Of a stretch of DNA of 64,000 bases, positions 42,939 through 53,447 are shown piece after piece; position 1 is the first letter of the stretch, and the number at the start of each line of letters is the position of its first letter. A program made the position numbers and the translations under genes. The notes below the pieces were generated by a model, which saw nothing but the letters and a program-made list of their open reading frames with translations, was not told where the DNA came from and ran no database searches. This DNA comes from Desulfothermus okinawensis JCM 13304 (GTDB lineage: Bacteria > Desulfobacterota > Desulfovibrionia > Desulfovibrionales > Desulfothermaceae), in the NCBI GenBank assembly GCA_001311565.1, contig BBBM01000002.1, positions 1-64,000 of the forward strand, read 5' to 3'.

Positions 42939-43437
42939 ATGAGAAAAAAATATATTTAAGTATATAATTTTTACCTTAATTATTGCTTTATTGGTGCCCT
43001 CTTTTGCTCTGGCAAAATTGGTTGCTATTAGCGAAGAGGATATGGATTCAATTAGCGGTCAGGCTGGAATCCAGATCGCATTCAACGAAGCTGGTATTAA
43101 AATGAATGCTGAAACCATCTATTATGGCGATGATGATGGTATAAATGGAAGTGGTCCTGCATATTTAAGTCTTTGTGACGTGAATATGGATGCCAGGATC
43201 CATGCATCAAGCCAATTAAAATTGATCTTGGAATAGTGGATGATCCATTTAATTCAGGTCAAAAAAATTGAAGCGGTTATGATGCAGATAAGTGATCTAA
43301 CCATGGATATCAACAACTTCAGCATAGGTGCCATAAGGGTGGGATCAGCAATAGGTGAAGGCAAAAGCTTTGGTTCTTTTGGAATCAGGCATATGCATAC
43401 AGAAGTTACAGGGAATATTATGGTATGGGCACATTAA
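42939..43437 (+). CDS. Secreted DUF6160-like protein (FilA-type) under the riboswitches
   Basis: ATG with GGAGGTGG upstream. A signal peptide (ending LLVPSFALAKL) is followed by the N-terminal motif LVAISEEDMDSISGQAGIQI. Secreted proteins beginning with this DxxSxxSGQAGI motif form the DUF6160 family, which includes FilA of the Acinetobacter putative pilus locus. The rest is beta-rich (MDINNFSIGAIRVG, FGIRHMHTEVTG). About 165 residues; breaks near 42952, 43220 and 43265. Four c-di-GMP riboswitches in its leader imply tight second-messenger control, consistent with a surface or matrix role. Confidence 0.75.
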
Positions 43438-43494
43438 AAATCACCAAATCCAAATTTTTGGGACACGCGCCCTTGAAAATTGAAAACAGGAGGG

Positions 43495-44715
43495 TCACTG
43501 TCTTACCTCAGCAATTACTTTCCATAAATTGTCTATCCTTTCCCAGAGTAATTGGACATCTTTTACTGTTTTTTTTATCATGGTCTTTGTAGACCATTTT
43601 TACACAGGTGTTAAAACCTCTTTTTAGCTTTTGTATTTTTATTTCTCTAATGTCCATTGGGGTAATATGTCTAGTAGCCTTTTTATGTGTACTTGTAACT
43701 AAAACTTCCCTCAGTCCAATTTTTTTTGTCTTTTATAACATATGGTGCATAAAATTTGGCCTGGTCTTTTATATCAGACGTTTTTTTCTGTGTCTATCCA
43801 CTTGATAAGGCTTTCAAATAAACCTTTTATTTCTAGATCCTTGATTGGACGCCATTGTTGGTTTATGATTTTTAGTCCATTATCTGTATTTTCAACTATT
43901 AAACTAACTATTCCAATGTCCCTGTATCCCTTTTGGATATATATTCTTGGATAAACTCAGCCACGTATCCTCTCTTAGACCTACTAATACGAATATTTGC
44001 AATATATATATCTTTAGGTAAATCTTTAGACCACAATTTTTTTGTAGTAGTCCATTATCGAAGATTTTCCGATTAATTTCCCTTTAATACTATATGGTGA
44101 ATAAAATTTAATGAAATTATTAATATTATGAGACTTCCAAGATTTTTTCCATTTATAAATTAAGTCTATTATATCCTTCTTTTGTATTTTTTCGTGCACC
44201 ATTTTTATTTTTTTAGGCTTTGGTTTATTTTGATTTAGTCTTTTCCATTGATGATTTAGTATTTTATAAAAACCATTTACTTTTTCCAGATATAATGTTG
44301 TTATACCTCTATCCTTATATCCATTTTCTGCTTCATATCCTTGAACAAATCTCACCCAATAGCCCTTCTTGCTTTTCCATATATGCATATCCTTAATTGA
44401 TATTCTTTTTGGCCTATTTTTTGACCACAAATCTTTATATGACTTATAGATAGCTTTTTTTCCCTATTAGATTTCCTTTTATACTGTATGGAGTATAAAA
44501 GGAAATAAATTTATCTATTTCTGCATTTTCCCAGTATTTAATAAATGCGTAAACTAAATTTTTTTATTTGTTCTTTTGGACTTAATATGGGTTCTGGTAT
44601 TTTTACTAATAAATCTTTATTTTTCGTTTTATTTATATTTGTTTTATTTATATTTAATTTATTAGAACTTGAAATGTTTTTTTACCTTTTCAATATAGGC
44701 CTCTTTTTCTCCTTT
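43495..44715 (-). CDS. Protein with tandem NTF2-like (Cds6-type) domains
   Basis: Two clear repeats and one degenerate repeat of an NTF2-like domain of the kind found at the C-terminus of some L,D-transpeptidases: FYTPYSIKGNLIGKKAIY...YWVRFVQGYEA...ILNHQWKRL, then FYSPYSIKGKLIGKSSIMDY...GYVAEFIQEY...IINQQWRPI, then a third with KFYAPYVIKDKK and LWKVIAEVRQ. No YkuD catalytic domain is visible. An Asn/Lys-rich linker (KLNINKTNINKTKNK) lies before the first repeat; the exact start (near 44715) is uncertain. Multiple A/T-run breaks (near 44465, 44040, 43780, 43725). Follows the FadL gene and may be cotranscribed. Confidence 0.62.
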
Positions 44716-44726
44716 TTTTCTTGTGT

Positions 44727-46421
44727 TTAAAAAAACATTAATATGGAAGCTGCCTTTTTTAACATTTCAGTTTGATGATGCATAAGATCCTTCATTGTTT
44801 CAAATGGCATAGTGGCTGAAACAGACAACATATATGTCTCTGTGTCCTGTTTGTAATTGAGACCAGCATAAGGGTTATATACAACATCTGTAAATACATT
44901 GGAGTTTAAGTTTTTACTGGAATTATCCGGTACTTTATAACCTTTATTAAACAGATAAGCAGCTCCAACATCCAGGGTTATTTTTTTAGGCAATTTAATA
45001 GAGACTCCTACTCCAAAGAAATGTAGGTCAGGTAGTGCATATAATAGGTCGAATAAATTGTCTCTAACAGGGCTATCCCTCCACTCATACCCTGCCCTTA
45101 AGGTTATTTTGTCATTTAGCATATATTCTATTCCCACTGCCCAATCTAGAGTATCTTTAAAGTTTCTGTTGAGCTTTAGGTTGTAATTACCCCCTGTATA
45201 TCCAGACATCTTGGCAACTCGAAGTAGTTGTATGGGTTGATCAAATCTAAAATTGTCTTGTTGAATGACTGACCAATTTGCCCATTTCACATCAAACATG
45301 AGATTTATTTTATTGAGTAATGTTAGTTTTATCCCTGCCTGCACCCTTTGTGGAAATTCTATTTCAGTGGTTAACCTACCCCTTTGATTGGGTATCCCTT
45401 GGGTTGGCAAATCCAACATGCCAGAGGTTTGTAGTAAAAGTGGTGAGCTCCCTAGCCAGTTCATCATCTTCTGCCATTGCTCTGAATATTCAATGATATA
45501 TTTCCCTCGAAGCTGTACTTTTATAGGGCTTTGGTAACATACCCCAAGGCTGAGCCATTTAAATGGAGACCACAGCACTCCTACATTATAATTGGGACTA
45601 AAATCATCCCTTAGTCGTACTTTTAAGGATGCAATTTTGTCGTATGGTCCTATTCCTCCCCCAAACCATGGAGGTGGTAGGGTTAACTCTGATATAACAG
45701 GTATTTCAAGGTCCTTAGTAGCATTTCCCAGTATTCTGGTTAACGATACAAGTTCATTTGGATTTCTCATATCCACTCTAGCACCCATGGCAGTTTGACC
45801 AATTCCAACTGTAAGTCCTATGGAGAGATTATCTTTTATTTGATAACTAACAGAAGGTGCTGCATATATTAAGTGTTGCTGGTAGACTTCCCATCCCCCC
45901 ATCTGGCTGGATCATTTCTGTGGTTGTGTATCAATCCAACAGCAAATGGGGCATAGTTTCCAAATGCAAAGGTCCATTTTGAGCCAGGTCTTCTGTATGC
46001 AATACCCATGGTGGGGGAAATCAAGAAGTTGATTGGCTGGTTAATTATTGGGATAAACATCTTTCCACTGGTGTTGGTCCCCTCTGCATGTCCATTTTTA
46101 TCTAAAATGGGGTCGTCCTTAAATCCACCGAAGATTCCTGGCCAGTTGGGGTTTCTGTCAAATTTAGAGGTCTTTTTTTATGTAAGGTACGGTCAATCCC
46201 TGGTAGAACCATTTTCCGGATCCAAGCAGGGAAAGGCCCGCAGGGTTATAGTGGATGGACATTATCCCAGGGGGATTTGCAGTTACGGCATTGGCTAAGG
46301 AAATTGCCTTTGTGGTGATTGCAAGTTGCTCATTAAATGCACAATATCCAGTGCTAGATAGCAAAAAAAATATTATTATAATTGCTATATCAGCTGCAAC
46401 TAATTTGGCATTATTAAACAT
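44727..46421 (-). CDS. FadL/OmpP1-family outer-membrane barrel
   Basis: Signal peptide (IIIIFFLLSSTGYCAFNEQL), then the family N-terminus AISLANAVTANPPGIMSIHY followed by NPAGLS, matching the long-chain fatty-acid transporter FadL. About 560 residues with alternating beta strands: SPNYNVGVLWSPFKWLSLGV, PQRVQAGIKLTLLNKINLMF and DWAVGIEYMLNDKITLRAGY. Such porins import fatty acids or hydrocarbons. Two main breaks, near 46180 and 45900. It lies 2 bases after the upstream barrel gene, in the operon opposite to the riboswitch gene. A role with the lipid operon at 24-33 kb is possible. Confidence 0.8.
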
Positions 46422-46422
46422 T

Positions 46423-47856
46423 TTACTTAACTAGGTCATAGTCAAAGGGGATTCTCAAAGAAAATGAGAAGTCAGGGTCATTGTTTGTCAAACCTATACC
46501 TGCACCCACAATTACTGAGCGTTTTGGGGTAATATACCACCCTGTACTAATACCCAGAGAGGATGATACAGATGTCCCACTCTGACTTACCCTTCCGCTC
46601 TTGAAATAATACTTTGATCCCAATCCATATGAGTATGAATAACTCAACGACAGGGAGACGTTATATGATAGGGCATAGCCAAGCCCTAGACTTCCACTAA
46701 TACTCCCCCTGGGTTTTACCTTTACAAGTACGTCTCCACCTCTAACCTGGTCGATTCCATCCTTTTCAAAATAATAGGTATATCCAAGGCTGGCAAAGGC
46801 ATTCACTGTCAATGGGTTTAGATACTGATACTGAAGTGGATAGGCCCAATAGACTTCCTCCAGTACTTAGTTCATTGTCAATGTCAATGTCATAGACGCC
46901 CCGTCCAGTTGGTAGGATAAGTGATGAGCTTATTATTGGTGCTGGCCATTTTCCTGTGTTTTTAAAGGGCTGAAATTTTACACCAAAACTGATATCTCCA
47001 ATATCTGTTACCTCTTTTGACTGGTCTGTGCCAATTTTGTCGTATTTATACACAAAGGGTACATTCATGGTTAAAGTCAAGTTGTTTAGAACTGCATATT
47101 CAGTGGAAATAGTGTTTCTTAAATTATGGTTTGCATGGTGTTCAACTGAGTAAATAGATTCCAGGGTGTCATATGAATAGTATGAATATCCCAGGGAATA
47201 TTCCAAGCTAAGGCGCCCCTTGGGGAGTAGTAGATATTCTCTACCTGCTGCTTCTAAAATTTTTTTCTTCCTTTTTCTTCTTTTCTTCCTCTGTAATTTC
47301 CAGTTTCTTTCTAGCTTCGGCTTCCTTTTGTAATTTGTTTAATCTTTCTTCAAGCTGCGCTATTTTTTTGGTCTATACTCCCAGAAAGGGGCGCTGTACC
47401 AATAGAGGAGGGAATAGATGGTTGTGAAGTTTCATGCTCACCGGATTCTGATTTTGTGACCTTTAGATGTGGCCCATTTGTCTTTATTCCTGAGGGAACT
47501 TTTCCTACCTTGACTATTTTTAAGGTATTATATTTTGTTATGTAAGCAAATTCTCCTGTGTGATTGGTAAAATCGTCTAAAAATTTTTCAGCTTCTTGTA
47601 AGTTAGAGAAGTCCTTTATTGTTACAATAAATACAGGTGTATCCTCATCCAATTTCTTTTTTTTCCAAATATGGGGAGTATCCCTGTTTTTTTTAAATCT
47701 TCAATTGTTGCATTTGCCTTTTGTTTTCCCGGAAATGGAATTAGTTTTACAGAAAATTTGAACTTGTTGTTAGATGATTTTGTACTATTCTGTCCAAATA
47801 GATTTGGATTGAAAAACAAAAAGATAAAAAAATACGAGAAAGATTGTCCTTTTCAT
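46423..47856 (-). CDS. Secreted SPOR-like domain plus outer-membrane barrel
   Basis: After a signal peptide ending near NPNLFGQ comes a SPOR-like module (FSVKLIPFPGKQKANATIED, EDTPVFIVTIKDFSNLQEAE) and a coiled coil (IAQLEERLNKLQKEAEARKK). A beta-barrel follows with MEYSLGYSYYSYDTLESIYS, SSLILPTGRGVYDIDID and ending SLRIPFDYDLVK. About 475 residues. Breaks near 47825, 47690, 47660, 47370 and 47262. Resembles FilC-type and phenol-porin-like barrels next to C39 peptidases. No transport substrate can be assigned. Confidence 0.62.
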
Positions 47857-47910
47857 CTAACTACTCCATTTACTTGCTTTTATAATAATCGTAAGGTGTA
47901 GGCATTCCAT

Positions 47911-48620
47911 CTAATCTTCTCTTGCGGGAAGGGACATATCAACTGATGAGTCAAACAACGTCCTTCTGGCCATATCTTCATCAATATACCTCAAATCTTC
48001 GTCTGAAAGTTTAAGTAGGTTTAAAGATCCTCTCCCATTTGGTTCCACAATAAAAATTACATTTTTATACCACATTTCTTTAAATTTAGAGATAGGGTAA
48101 CTGCTATTTCCCCGCCATGGATCAGCAACAAATACCCTGTTATCATATATACCTCTAAATACAACAAAGTGTCGGTAGTTAAAGATTTTTATTGGAATAA
48201 TGCCAGGGACTTTTAAAGTCTTAAGATCGTCTAAGGTGGCCATGTACCCTGTTCCCTTGTACCCTAGGACATTTACAAACCTCTTCATGTCAAGAAGGGA
48301 AAAGGCCCTTCTTTTTTTTAATCTTTTCTATGTCCCCATATTGCATAAGACCCATTATTACCTGATCCTCAGTAAAGTTTTCCCCTAAATAAAAGTCTAA
48401 AAGGGTTGCAAGGGCAGCAGAACCACAACTATAGTCATAATGCTGTTTTACTATGTGTTTTTTTCTGAAATTCCTCAGTAAAAGGCTTTACTGTGGGCCT
48501 TATGACAACCTTTTCTCCCGTGTTTAAGACCAGATACAATTGTCCCTTTGGATGGGATTCCATTGGATGAAAACCAGCTAGTAAACAAGCTCCAATAATA
48601 AATGCTATTAAAATATGCAT
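47911..48620 (-). CDS. Exported C39-like cysteine peptidase
   Basis: A signal or anchor (IAFIIGACLLAGFHPM), then a C39 (bacteriocin-processing) peptidase fold: QHYDYSCGSAALATLLDFYL with the catalytic Cys, NYRHFVVFRGIYDNRVFVAD with His and Asp. About 235 residues; breaks near 48462 and 48315. C39 proteins of this stand-alone type occur in fil-like putative pilus loci (FilB) together with DUF6160 proteins and barrels, which is the arrangement here. Confidence 0.78.
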
Positions 48621-48705
48621 AAATTAATCCTTTGAGGAAATTTTTACTAGCAATGATAAATGGGGTTTAGTTCTATACCTTCCGTTCGGTTATAATTTAC
48701 GGGTT

Positions 48706-49642
48706 TTATATCAAAAGGTAGGTGTTTAGTAAAGAGGGAATGGATGTTTTTATGCTGTTTTCCAGATTTTTTTGAATGCCTATTCCACTTATTATCAAAA
48801 TTAACGCCAAGATTGTGGAAATATAGATTTTTTCTCCTACAAAAAAAGTGGATAAAGATGAGGGAAAGAAAGGGTGAGAGGTATATCAAAATACTAATTT
48901 TAGCTGTTGATTCAGCAAATTTTAGGGCCCTTGACCAGAGCAAAAAGGTTATGCCCATTTCAAAAAAATCCAATATATATGGACCCCAAAGATCCATAAA
49001 ACGAAAGGGAGGAAGGGGATGATTTTATGAAAAATAGGAGGGTTATTGCTATGGTTCCAAAGAAGAAATTTAAAAATAATCTAATTGTGGGGTCCAATGT
49101 GTCCTTTGTGTTTAGGACCCAGTAAAGGGCCCATATAATAGTGCTGAGAAGTGCAAGAAATATCCCTTTTGGATTGGCTTGGAAATTAAAGTTAGATATT
49201 TCTCCCTTTGTTGCAATTAAATAAACTCCAAAATAGCTCAAGATTAGTCCCACTATATCTCCTATGGTGAGTTTTTGACCAAGAAAAAAAGAATGCAAGA
49301 ATAGATAAGGTGATAGCCAAGTGTAGTTTATGGCCTGGGCCTCTTGTGCCCTTAAAAGATCATACGCAGAGAACAATATTATATAGTATAAAAATGGATT
49401 AAGTATGCCCAGAATACACGAATATAAAATATCTTTTGAATCCAAGGCCTTTAGCTGATTTATTTTTTTTTTCAATAAGTAAGGTGAAAAATAATACTAG
49501 AGTTGATACGATTGTAGAGATAAAGAGTAAATTAATTACAGATGTATATCTTAAAGAGAGTTTAAAGGCAGTTGCCACTGTTGACCATATTGCAACAGAA
49601 AGAATACCATACAAGTAGGCCTTTTTTTTGATCTTTCTCCAT
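48706..49642 (-). CDS. DMT-superfamily (EamA) transporter
   Basis: About 312 residues with ten predicted membrane helices in two EamA repeats: VAIWSTVATAFKLSLRYTSV, GILNPFLYYIILFSAYDLLR, AINYTWLSPYLF, ALLSTIIWALYWVLNT and GITFLLWSRALKFAESTAKI. Probable metabolite or amino-acid exporter. Start ATG at 49640-49642 (MEKDQKK...). Breaks near 49625, 49465, 49283, 48968 and 48845. Confidence 0.8.
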
Positions 49643-49798
49643 GGGCAGTTTCCTATAACAACAAATTTTTATTTAGTAAAGTTGGATTTTATAGTTTGAC
49701 AGATCTTCAAAAAAAAGAAAAAACTATGGCGTCAGTTTTATTAAGCTTAGTTCTTCAAATGTTTTTCCACAAAAAAAGTTTTTAAGGAGTATGAGGAT

Positions 49799-50248
49799 AT
49801 GGGCCCTCTTTGTGTTAAAGTGAAATTTCTAGATAAAAGATTTAAAGAAAAACTAAAATACGCAACAGATATGTCCGTAGGATTGGACCTTTTTGCCGCT
49901 ATACATTGTGAAATATTGATTGAGCCTGGGGAAAGAGTCCTAATTGGAACAGGTATCGCCATTGAAATATTATCCAAAGATATTGCTGGATTTGTATTTT
50001 CTAGAAGTGGTCTAGGTATAAAAGAAGGACTTGTGGTGACCCAAGGGGTTGGAGTGATTGATCCAGACTATAGGGGGAGATAAAGGTATCACTTCTAAAT
50101 ATCTCTATGTCTGTGAAAAAAAATTTTCCCTGGAGATAGGATTGCCCAGCTGATATTTATGCCAGCATACCAGGCAAAACTAATTGAATCTTCCTCTCTT
50201 TCCCATACAAAAAGGGGAAAGGGGGGATTTGGACATACTGGAAGGTGA
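49799..50248 (+). CDS. dut: Deoxyuridine 5'-triphosphate nucleotidohydrolase
   Basis: dUTPase motifs in order: [10 protein letters not shown] (1), [11 protein letters not shown] (2), [11 protein letters not shown] (3), [13 protein letters not shown] (4) and GFGHTGR (5). It removes dUTP from the nucleotide pool. About 150 residues, normal. Breaks near 50082 and 50118-50127. Divergent from the DMT transporter gene and followed by a strong hairpin region. Confidence 0.93.
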
Positions 50249-50417
50249 TGGGTTCAAAATTTTGAACTTTTCAATTTCAGATAAAAACTTTTTTTCTTGT
50301 ACAAAAAAACTCTTTTAATTTTTGATAAATACAGTGAAAGTACATGTTTGGGAGGAAAATTTACAGTTTAAAAATTTTAACTACTTACTATACCAAAATC
50401 CCAAGTTAAAATCATTT

Positions 50418-50450
50418 AGCCCAAGTTTATCAAAAGGATAAACTTGGGCT
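50418..50450. repeat. Perfect 14-bp inverted repeat
   Basis: AGCCCAAGTTTATC (50418-50431) and GATAAACTTGGGCT (50437-50450) are exact complements around a 5-base loop, between dut and dapF. No long T run follows on either side, so it could be a stabilising hairpin or protein-binding site rather than a terminator. Confidence 0.75.
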
Positions 50451-50504
50451 AGGATTTGGTATTTAAATTGCATTAAGAAAAATAAATACCTTCCTCCTTT
50501 TGCT

Positions 50505-50546
50505 AAAGCCAGGCCTGGTGATTAACTGGGCCTGGCTTTAAATTTA
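50505..50546. terminator. Bidirectional terminator between dut and dapF
   Basis: AAAGCCAGGCC (50505-50515) and GGCCTGGCTTT (50529-50539) form an 11-bp stem, with A/T tracts on both sides. The convergent genes dut (+) and dapF (-) can share it. Confidence 0.7.
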
Positions 50547-51394
50547 TAGTCCTATTTCATGTGGGTTTAATTTACCCTCATATACCAGGGTGGCTCCTCC
50601 CGTTAAATAGAGGGTATCTTTCTCCCCAATGGTTATGGTTAATTTCTCTCCACCAGATGTGATTACTGGAACTTCGTTTTTATTTGTATATCCCAATTTG
50701 TGTGCTACATAGGCAGAAGCAGCTGCTCCTGTTCCACAGGCGTAGGTCTCTGCCTCAACTCCTCTCTCATATGTCCTTAAATGTAGTTTGCCATCTCGAG
50801 AAATTGATACAAAGTTTACGTTGGTCCCACTTGGCTTAAATTTTTCATGGAACCTTACTTTTGCTCCTATATTTTGGACATCTAGATTTTTCACATCTTC
50901 AAGAAACAAAATGGCATGTGGCACTCCAGTATTTACATATTGTACTCTATGGGTTTCCCCCTGTATTTCAATTTCAATGTCTTGTTTAAAGTCTTTTGGT
51001 TTTGTTAATTGAACTTTGACCATTTTCTCCTTTTCAAATACCTCAGCTTCTATTAACCCCGCATCTGTCTCAAATAGGTGTTTTTTTGGGGGCGATTTTG
51101 AGCTTAAATGCTAGTCTAGCAGCACATCTAGACCCATTTCCACACATCTCTGCCCTAGATCCATCTGAATTGTAAAAATGCCATTTATATGTTGCCTTTG
51201 TATCATCTATACCCTTTGTTGTTAAAAAAAATTAGTCCATCACCACCTATACCAAATTTTCTTCTACACAGTTTCTTTGCCCAATTTTCCATCTCAGTGC
51301 CAGTTAATTTTAGTTCGTCATCTAAGTTTATTAAGACAAAATCATTGCCACTTCCATGCATCTTATAAAAGATTATTTCCCCGTCAAACTCCAT
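50544..51394 (-). CDS. dapF: Diaminopimelate epimerase
   Basis: N-terminal [17 protein letters not shown], then [20 protein letters not shown] with the first catalytic Cys, and [20 protein letters not shown] with the second. The enzyme interconverts LL- and meso-diaminopimelate for lysine and peptidoglycan. About 280 residues; breaks at runs near 51228 and 51080. The upstream selenoprotein-like gene ends 23 bases before it, so the HU, selenoprotein-like and dapF genes are likely cotranscribed. Confidence 0.93.
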
Positions 51395-51416
51395 ATAATC
51401 TCCTTTTGTATTTGAC

Positions 51417-52240
51417 TTATTCCATCAGAATCTGTTTTATCTCTTTGTTTTCTAAAAGATTATCACTGAGGTATTTCTTACTTACAGTAACATTTTTTTC
51501 CTAAAACAAGGGATTTGCCTTTGGAAATATTTTCAAAAGATATCAAATATATTGCCTTACCTTTAGATATGGGCCTCACCCATATGGTATTTTTTATGGA
51601 TCTGTTGGTAAAGGATGGTCCTCGTCCACTTCCAAGGAGTAAGTCAAGAATACCACATAGTTTACTGTTTATTAATAGTCTTTTCTCCAATTCGTATCCA
51701 TACGGACTTATACCTATTAATATATGGGATTTTCTTCTGGCCAATTTTATTTTTTCAATATCAATATTTTCCACAGATCTCAATTTTTCTGGAAAAATAA
51801 CAACACCAATAAGGTTTTTATCCCTTTTTATATATTTGATTATAAGCTGTTTCTTAGAACTAATCCATCCATTTTGTTTTAACTCAGGGTGATTTTTTTA
51901 AGGCAGATCCATTTATTACCTTTATGTCATATCCCAGTTTATCAAAAGCCTTAACTAATTTTTTTTATCTGGTAGGGGTTTATCTGCCCATTTATATTTG
52001 TTACTTCAAAGTATCCCCCAATAAATAATCCATCTGGGAACTGTCTTTTTATTTTTGCAAAGGCAGTTTTTCGTCGGGCGAGACCTCCCAACAATTTTCC
52101 CCCTCAAACTGGACAGGGGTCAATGGTACCAAAGGTGTTAGCTGTGTATACAATTGTGATTTTGCCCGTTGCAAAAAGATCTAGAGGGACAAAAAAAGAT
52201 TAAAAAGAATACTGTAGAAATTAAACCAAGTTTTTTTCAT
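51417..52240 (-). CDS. Probable selenoprotein, exported UshA/5'-nucleotidase-like N-terminal fragment family
   Basis: About 270 residues with an N-terminal hydrophobic signal. The mature start ATGKITIVYTANTFGTIDPCPV is followed by a TGA (52104-52106) and GGKLLGGLARRKTAF, after which the frame is open again. I read CPV-Sec-GG. No run explains the stop, and a SECIS-like hairpin lies directly downstream. The sequence resembles metallophosphatase/UshA-like proteins with Cys at this site, but the usual metal ligands are not evident. The C-terminal half (GILDLLLGSGRGPSFTNRS) is not recognised. Breaks near 52215, 51960 and 51895. ATG overlaps the HU stop. Confidence 0.6.
52071..52106 (-). promoter_or_regulatory. 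In-frame UGA and bacterial SECIS-like hairpin
   Basis: Downstream of the UGA (52106-52104) the RNA reads nine bases, then an 8-bp stem TTGTTGGG / CCCGACGA (two G-U pairs) with loop AGGTCTCG. The loop closely matches the AGGUCU apical loop of the E. coli fdhF SECIS. The loop guanines fall about 19-20 bases after the UGA, inside the usual bacterial window. Confidence 0.6.
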
Positions 52241-52514
52241 GAATTTAAGAACTCCTTAAGTTCCTTTCCAACCCTAAAAAAAAGGTAGCCTTTTGGGTTT
52301 CACCTCAACCTGCTGCCCTGTGCTGGGATTTCTCCCTATATAACCATCATATTCTTTTATTTTAAAACTGCCAAAACCTCTAATTTCAACCCTTCGACCC
52401 TCTTTTAAGGCTTCTTTTATTGAGTCAAAAAAAAATGTTTACAATTAGGGTTGCGTCTTCAATTGATAAGTCTTCTTTCTTGGCAAAGGCCTTTATTAGT
52501 TCACTCTTATTCAT
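52237..52514 (-). CDS. HU/IHF-family DNA-binding protein
   Basis: About 91 residues. MNKSELIKAFAKKEDLSIED and the DNA-arm signature EIRGFGSFKIKEYDGYIGRN are typical of HU and IHF, as is the C-terminal arm region VEVKPKRLPFFR. It bends DNA in the nucleoid. Start ATG with GGGAGG upstream. Breaks at T8-T9 runs near 52430 and 52280. The stop overlaps the ATG of the selenoprotein-like gene. Confidence 0.9.
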
Positions 52515-52639
52515 TTCCTCCCCCTTTTTTTGGTTTTTAACTATGAAATCAACATGTTAATACATTTTATGCAAAATTATGTTTATTTGGTCAAGTATTA
52601 TTTATTAAGTAAGCTATTTTTTTTAGCAGGATGTCTAGT

Positions 52640-53446
52640 TTAAATGGGAGGGTTAGTTCTGGAACCAGCAATTCCCGATATTTTTTTTACCTTTATGGCA
52701 ATTTCTTCTATATTTTTACATGCCACTGAATCTCTTTTAAATTTGAATAAAGGCACTTGATTCACCACTGCCATGGGGATAGTGGAGTCCTCATTAATTA
52801 TACCAAGAAGGTTTATCTTGATGCCCAAAAAAATTTTCACATGCAATTTTTAGCCTTTGAAAGGTGGCTGTGCCTTGTTTTTTTATCTTTGGCCATATTA
52901 ACAATTATAAAGAAGTCTTTTATATTGTGCTTTGTTTTTAAGACCTTGATTAGGGCATATCCATCTGTAAGTGACGTGGGCTCAGGAGTTATTATAATGA
53001 TTTTAAATCTACTAATAGCCGCAAGGTTTATAACTGTGGAGTTTATCCCAGCTCCAAGATCCAGGATAAGAAAGTGATATTTGCTCAAAGAACTGTTTAA
53101 TTTTTTTTAAAGATGATTGTCTGAAGGTCATTATCCCATTCTACTAGTTCAGGTACTCCAGATGCTGCTGGTAGAAACTGAAGCCCATCCTCCAGTGTGA
53201 TTAATACATCATCCACATTTGTATTAGGGCTCAATAGGTATTCCAGGTTTTTCTCAGGGGTTATGCCAAGGAGGATATCTAAGTTGGCAAGTCCAAGGTC
53301 ACAGTCAATAAGAAGTGTGGGCGACTTCAGGCTGCATAATGCATATGCAAGGTTTAATGCAATATTAGTCTTACCAACCCACCTTTTCCGCTTAATATTG
53401 ATATGCTGAGGCTTTTATTTGAATTTTCCATGTCTTTTTCACTCAT
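52640..53446 (-). CDS. MinD/ParA-family ATPase, FlhG-like
   Basis: The deviant Walker A region reads SILSGKGG(V)GKTNIALNLAYA, followed by LLIDCDLGLANLDILLGI and FLPAASGVPELVEWDND, all close to FlhG (YlxH), which sets flagellar number and place. Further on are YHFLILDLGAGINST and ITPEPTSLTDGYALIKV. About 270 residues. One break near 53382 needs one more G in a G3 run; others lie near 53102, 52830 and 52685. It starts just after the diguanylate cyclase stop. Confidence 0.82.
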
Positions 53447-53447
53447 T

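Noticed and set aside
43608-43954. Hydrophobic plus-strand ORFs at 43608-43954 and 44545-44730
   Set aside because: They are antisense to the NTF2-repeat gene and owe their hydrophobic look to its Lys/Asn-rich codons.
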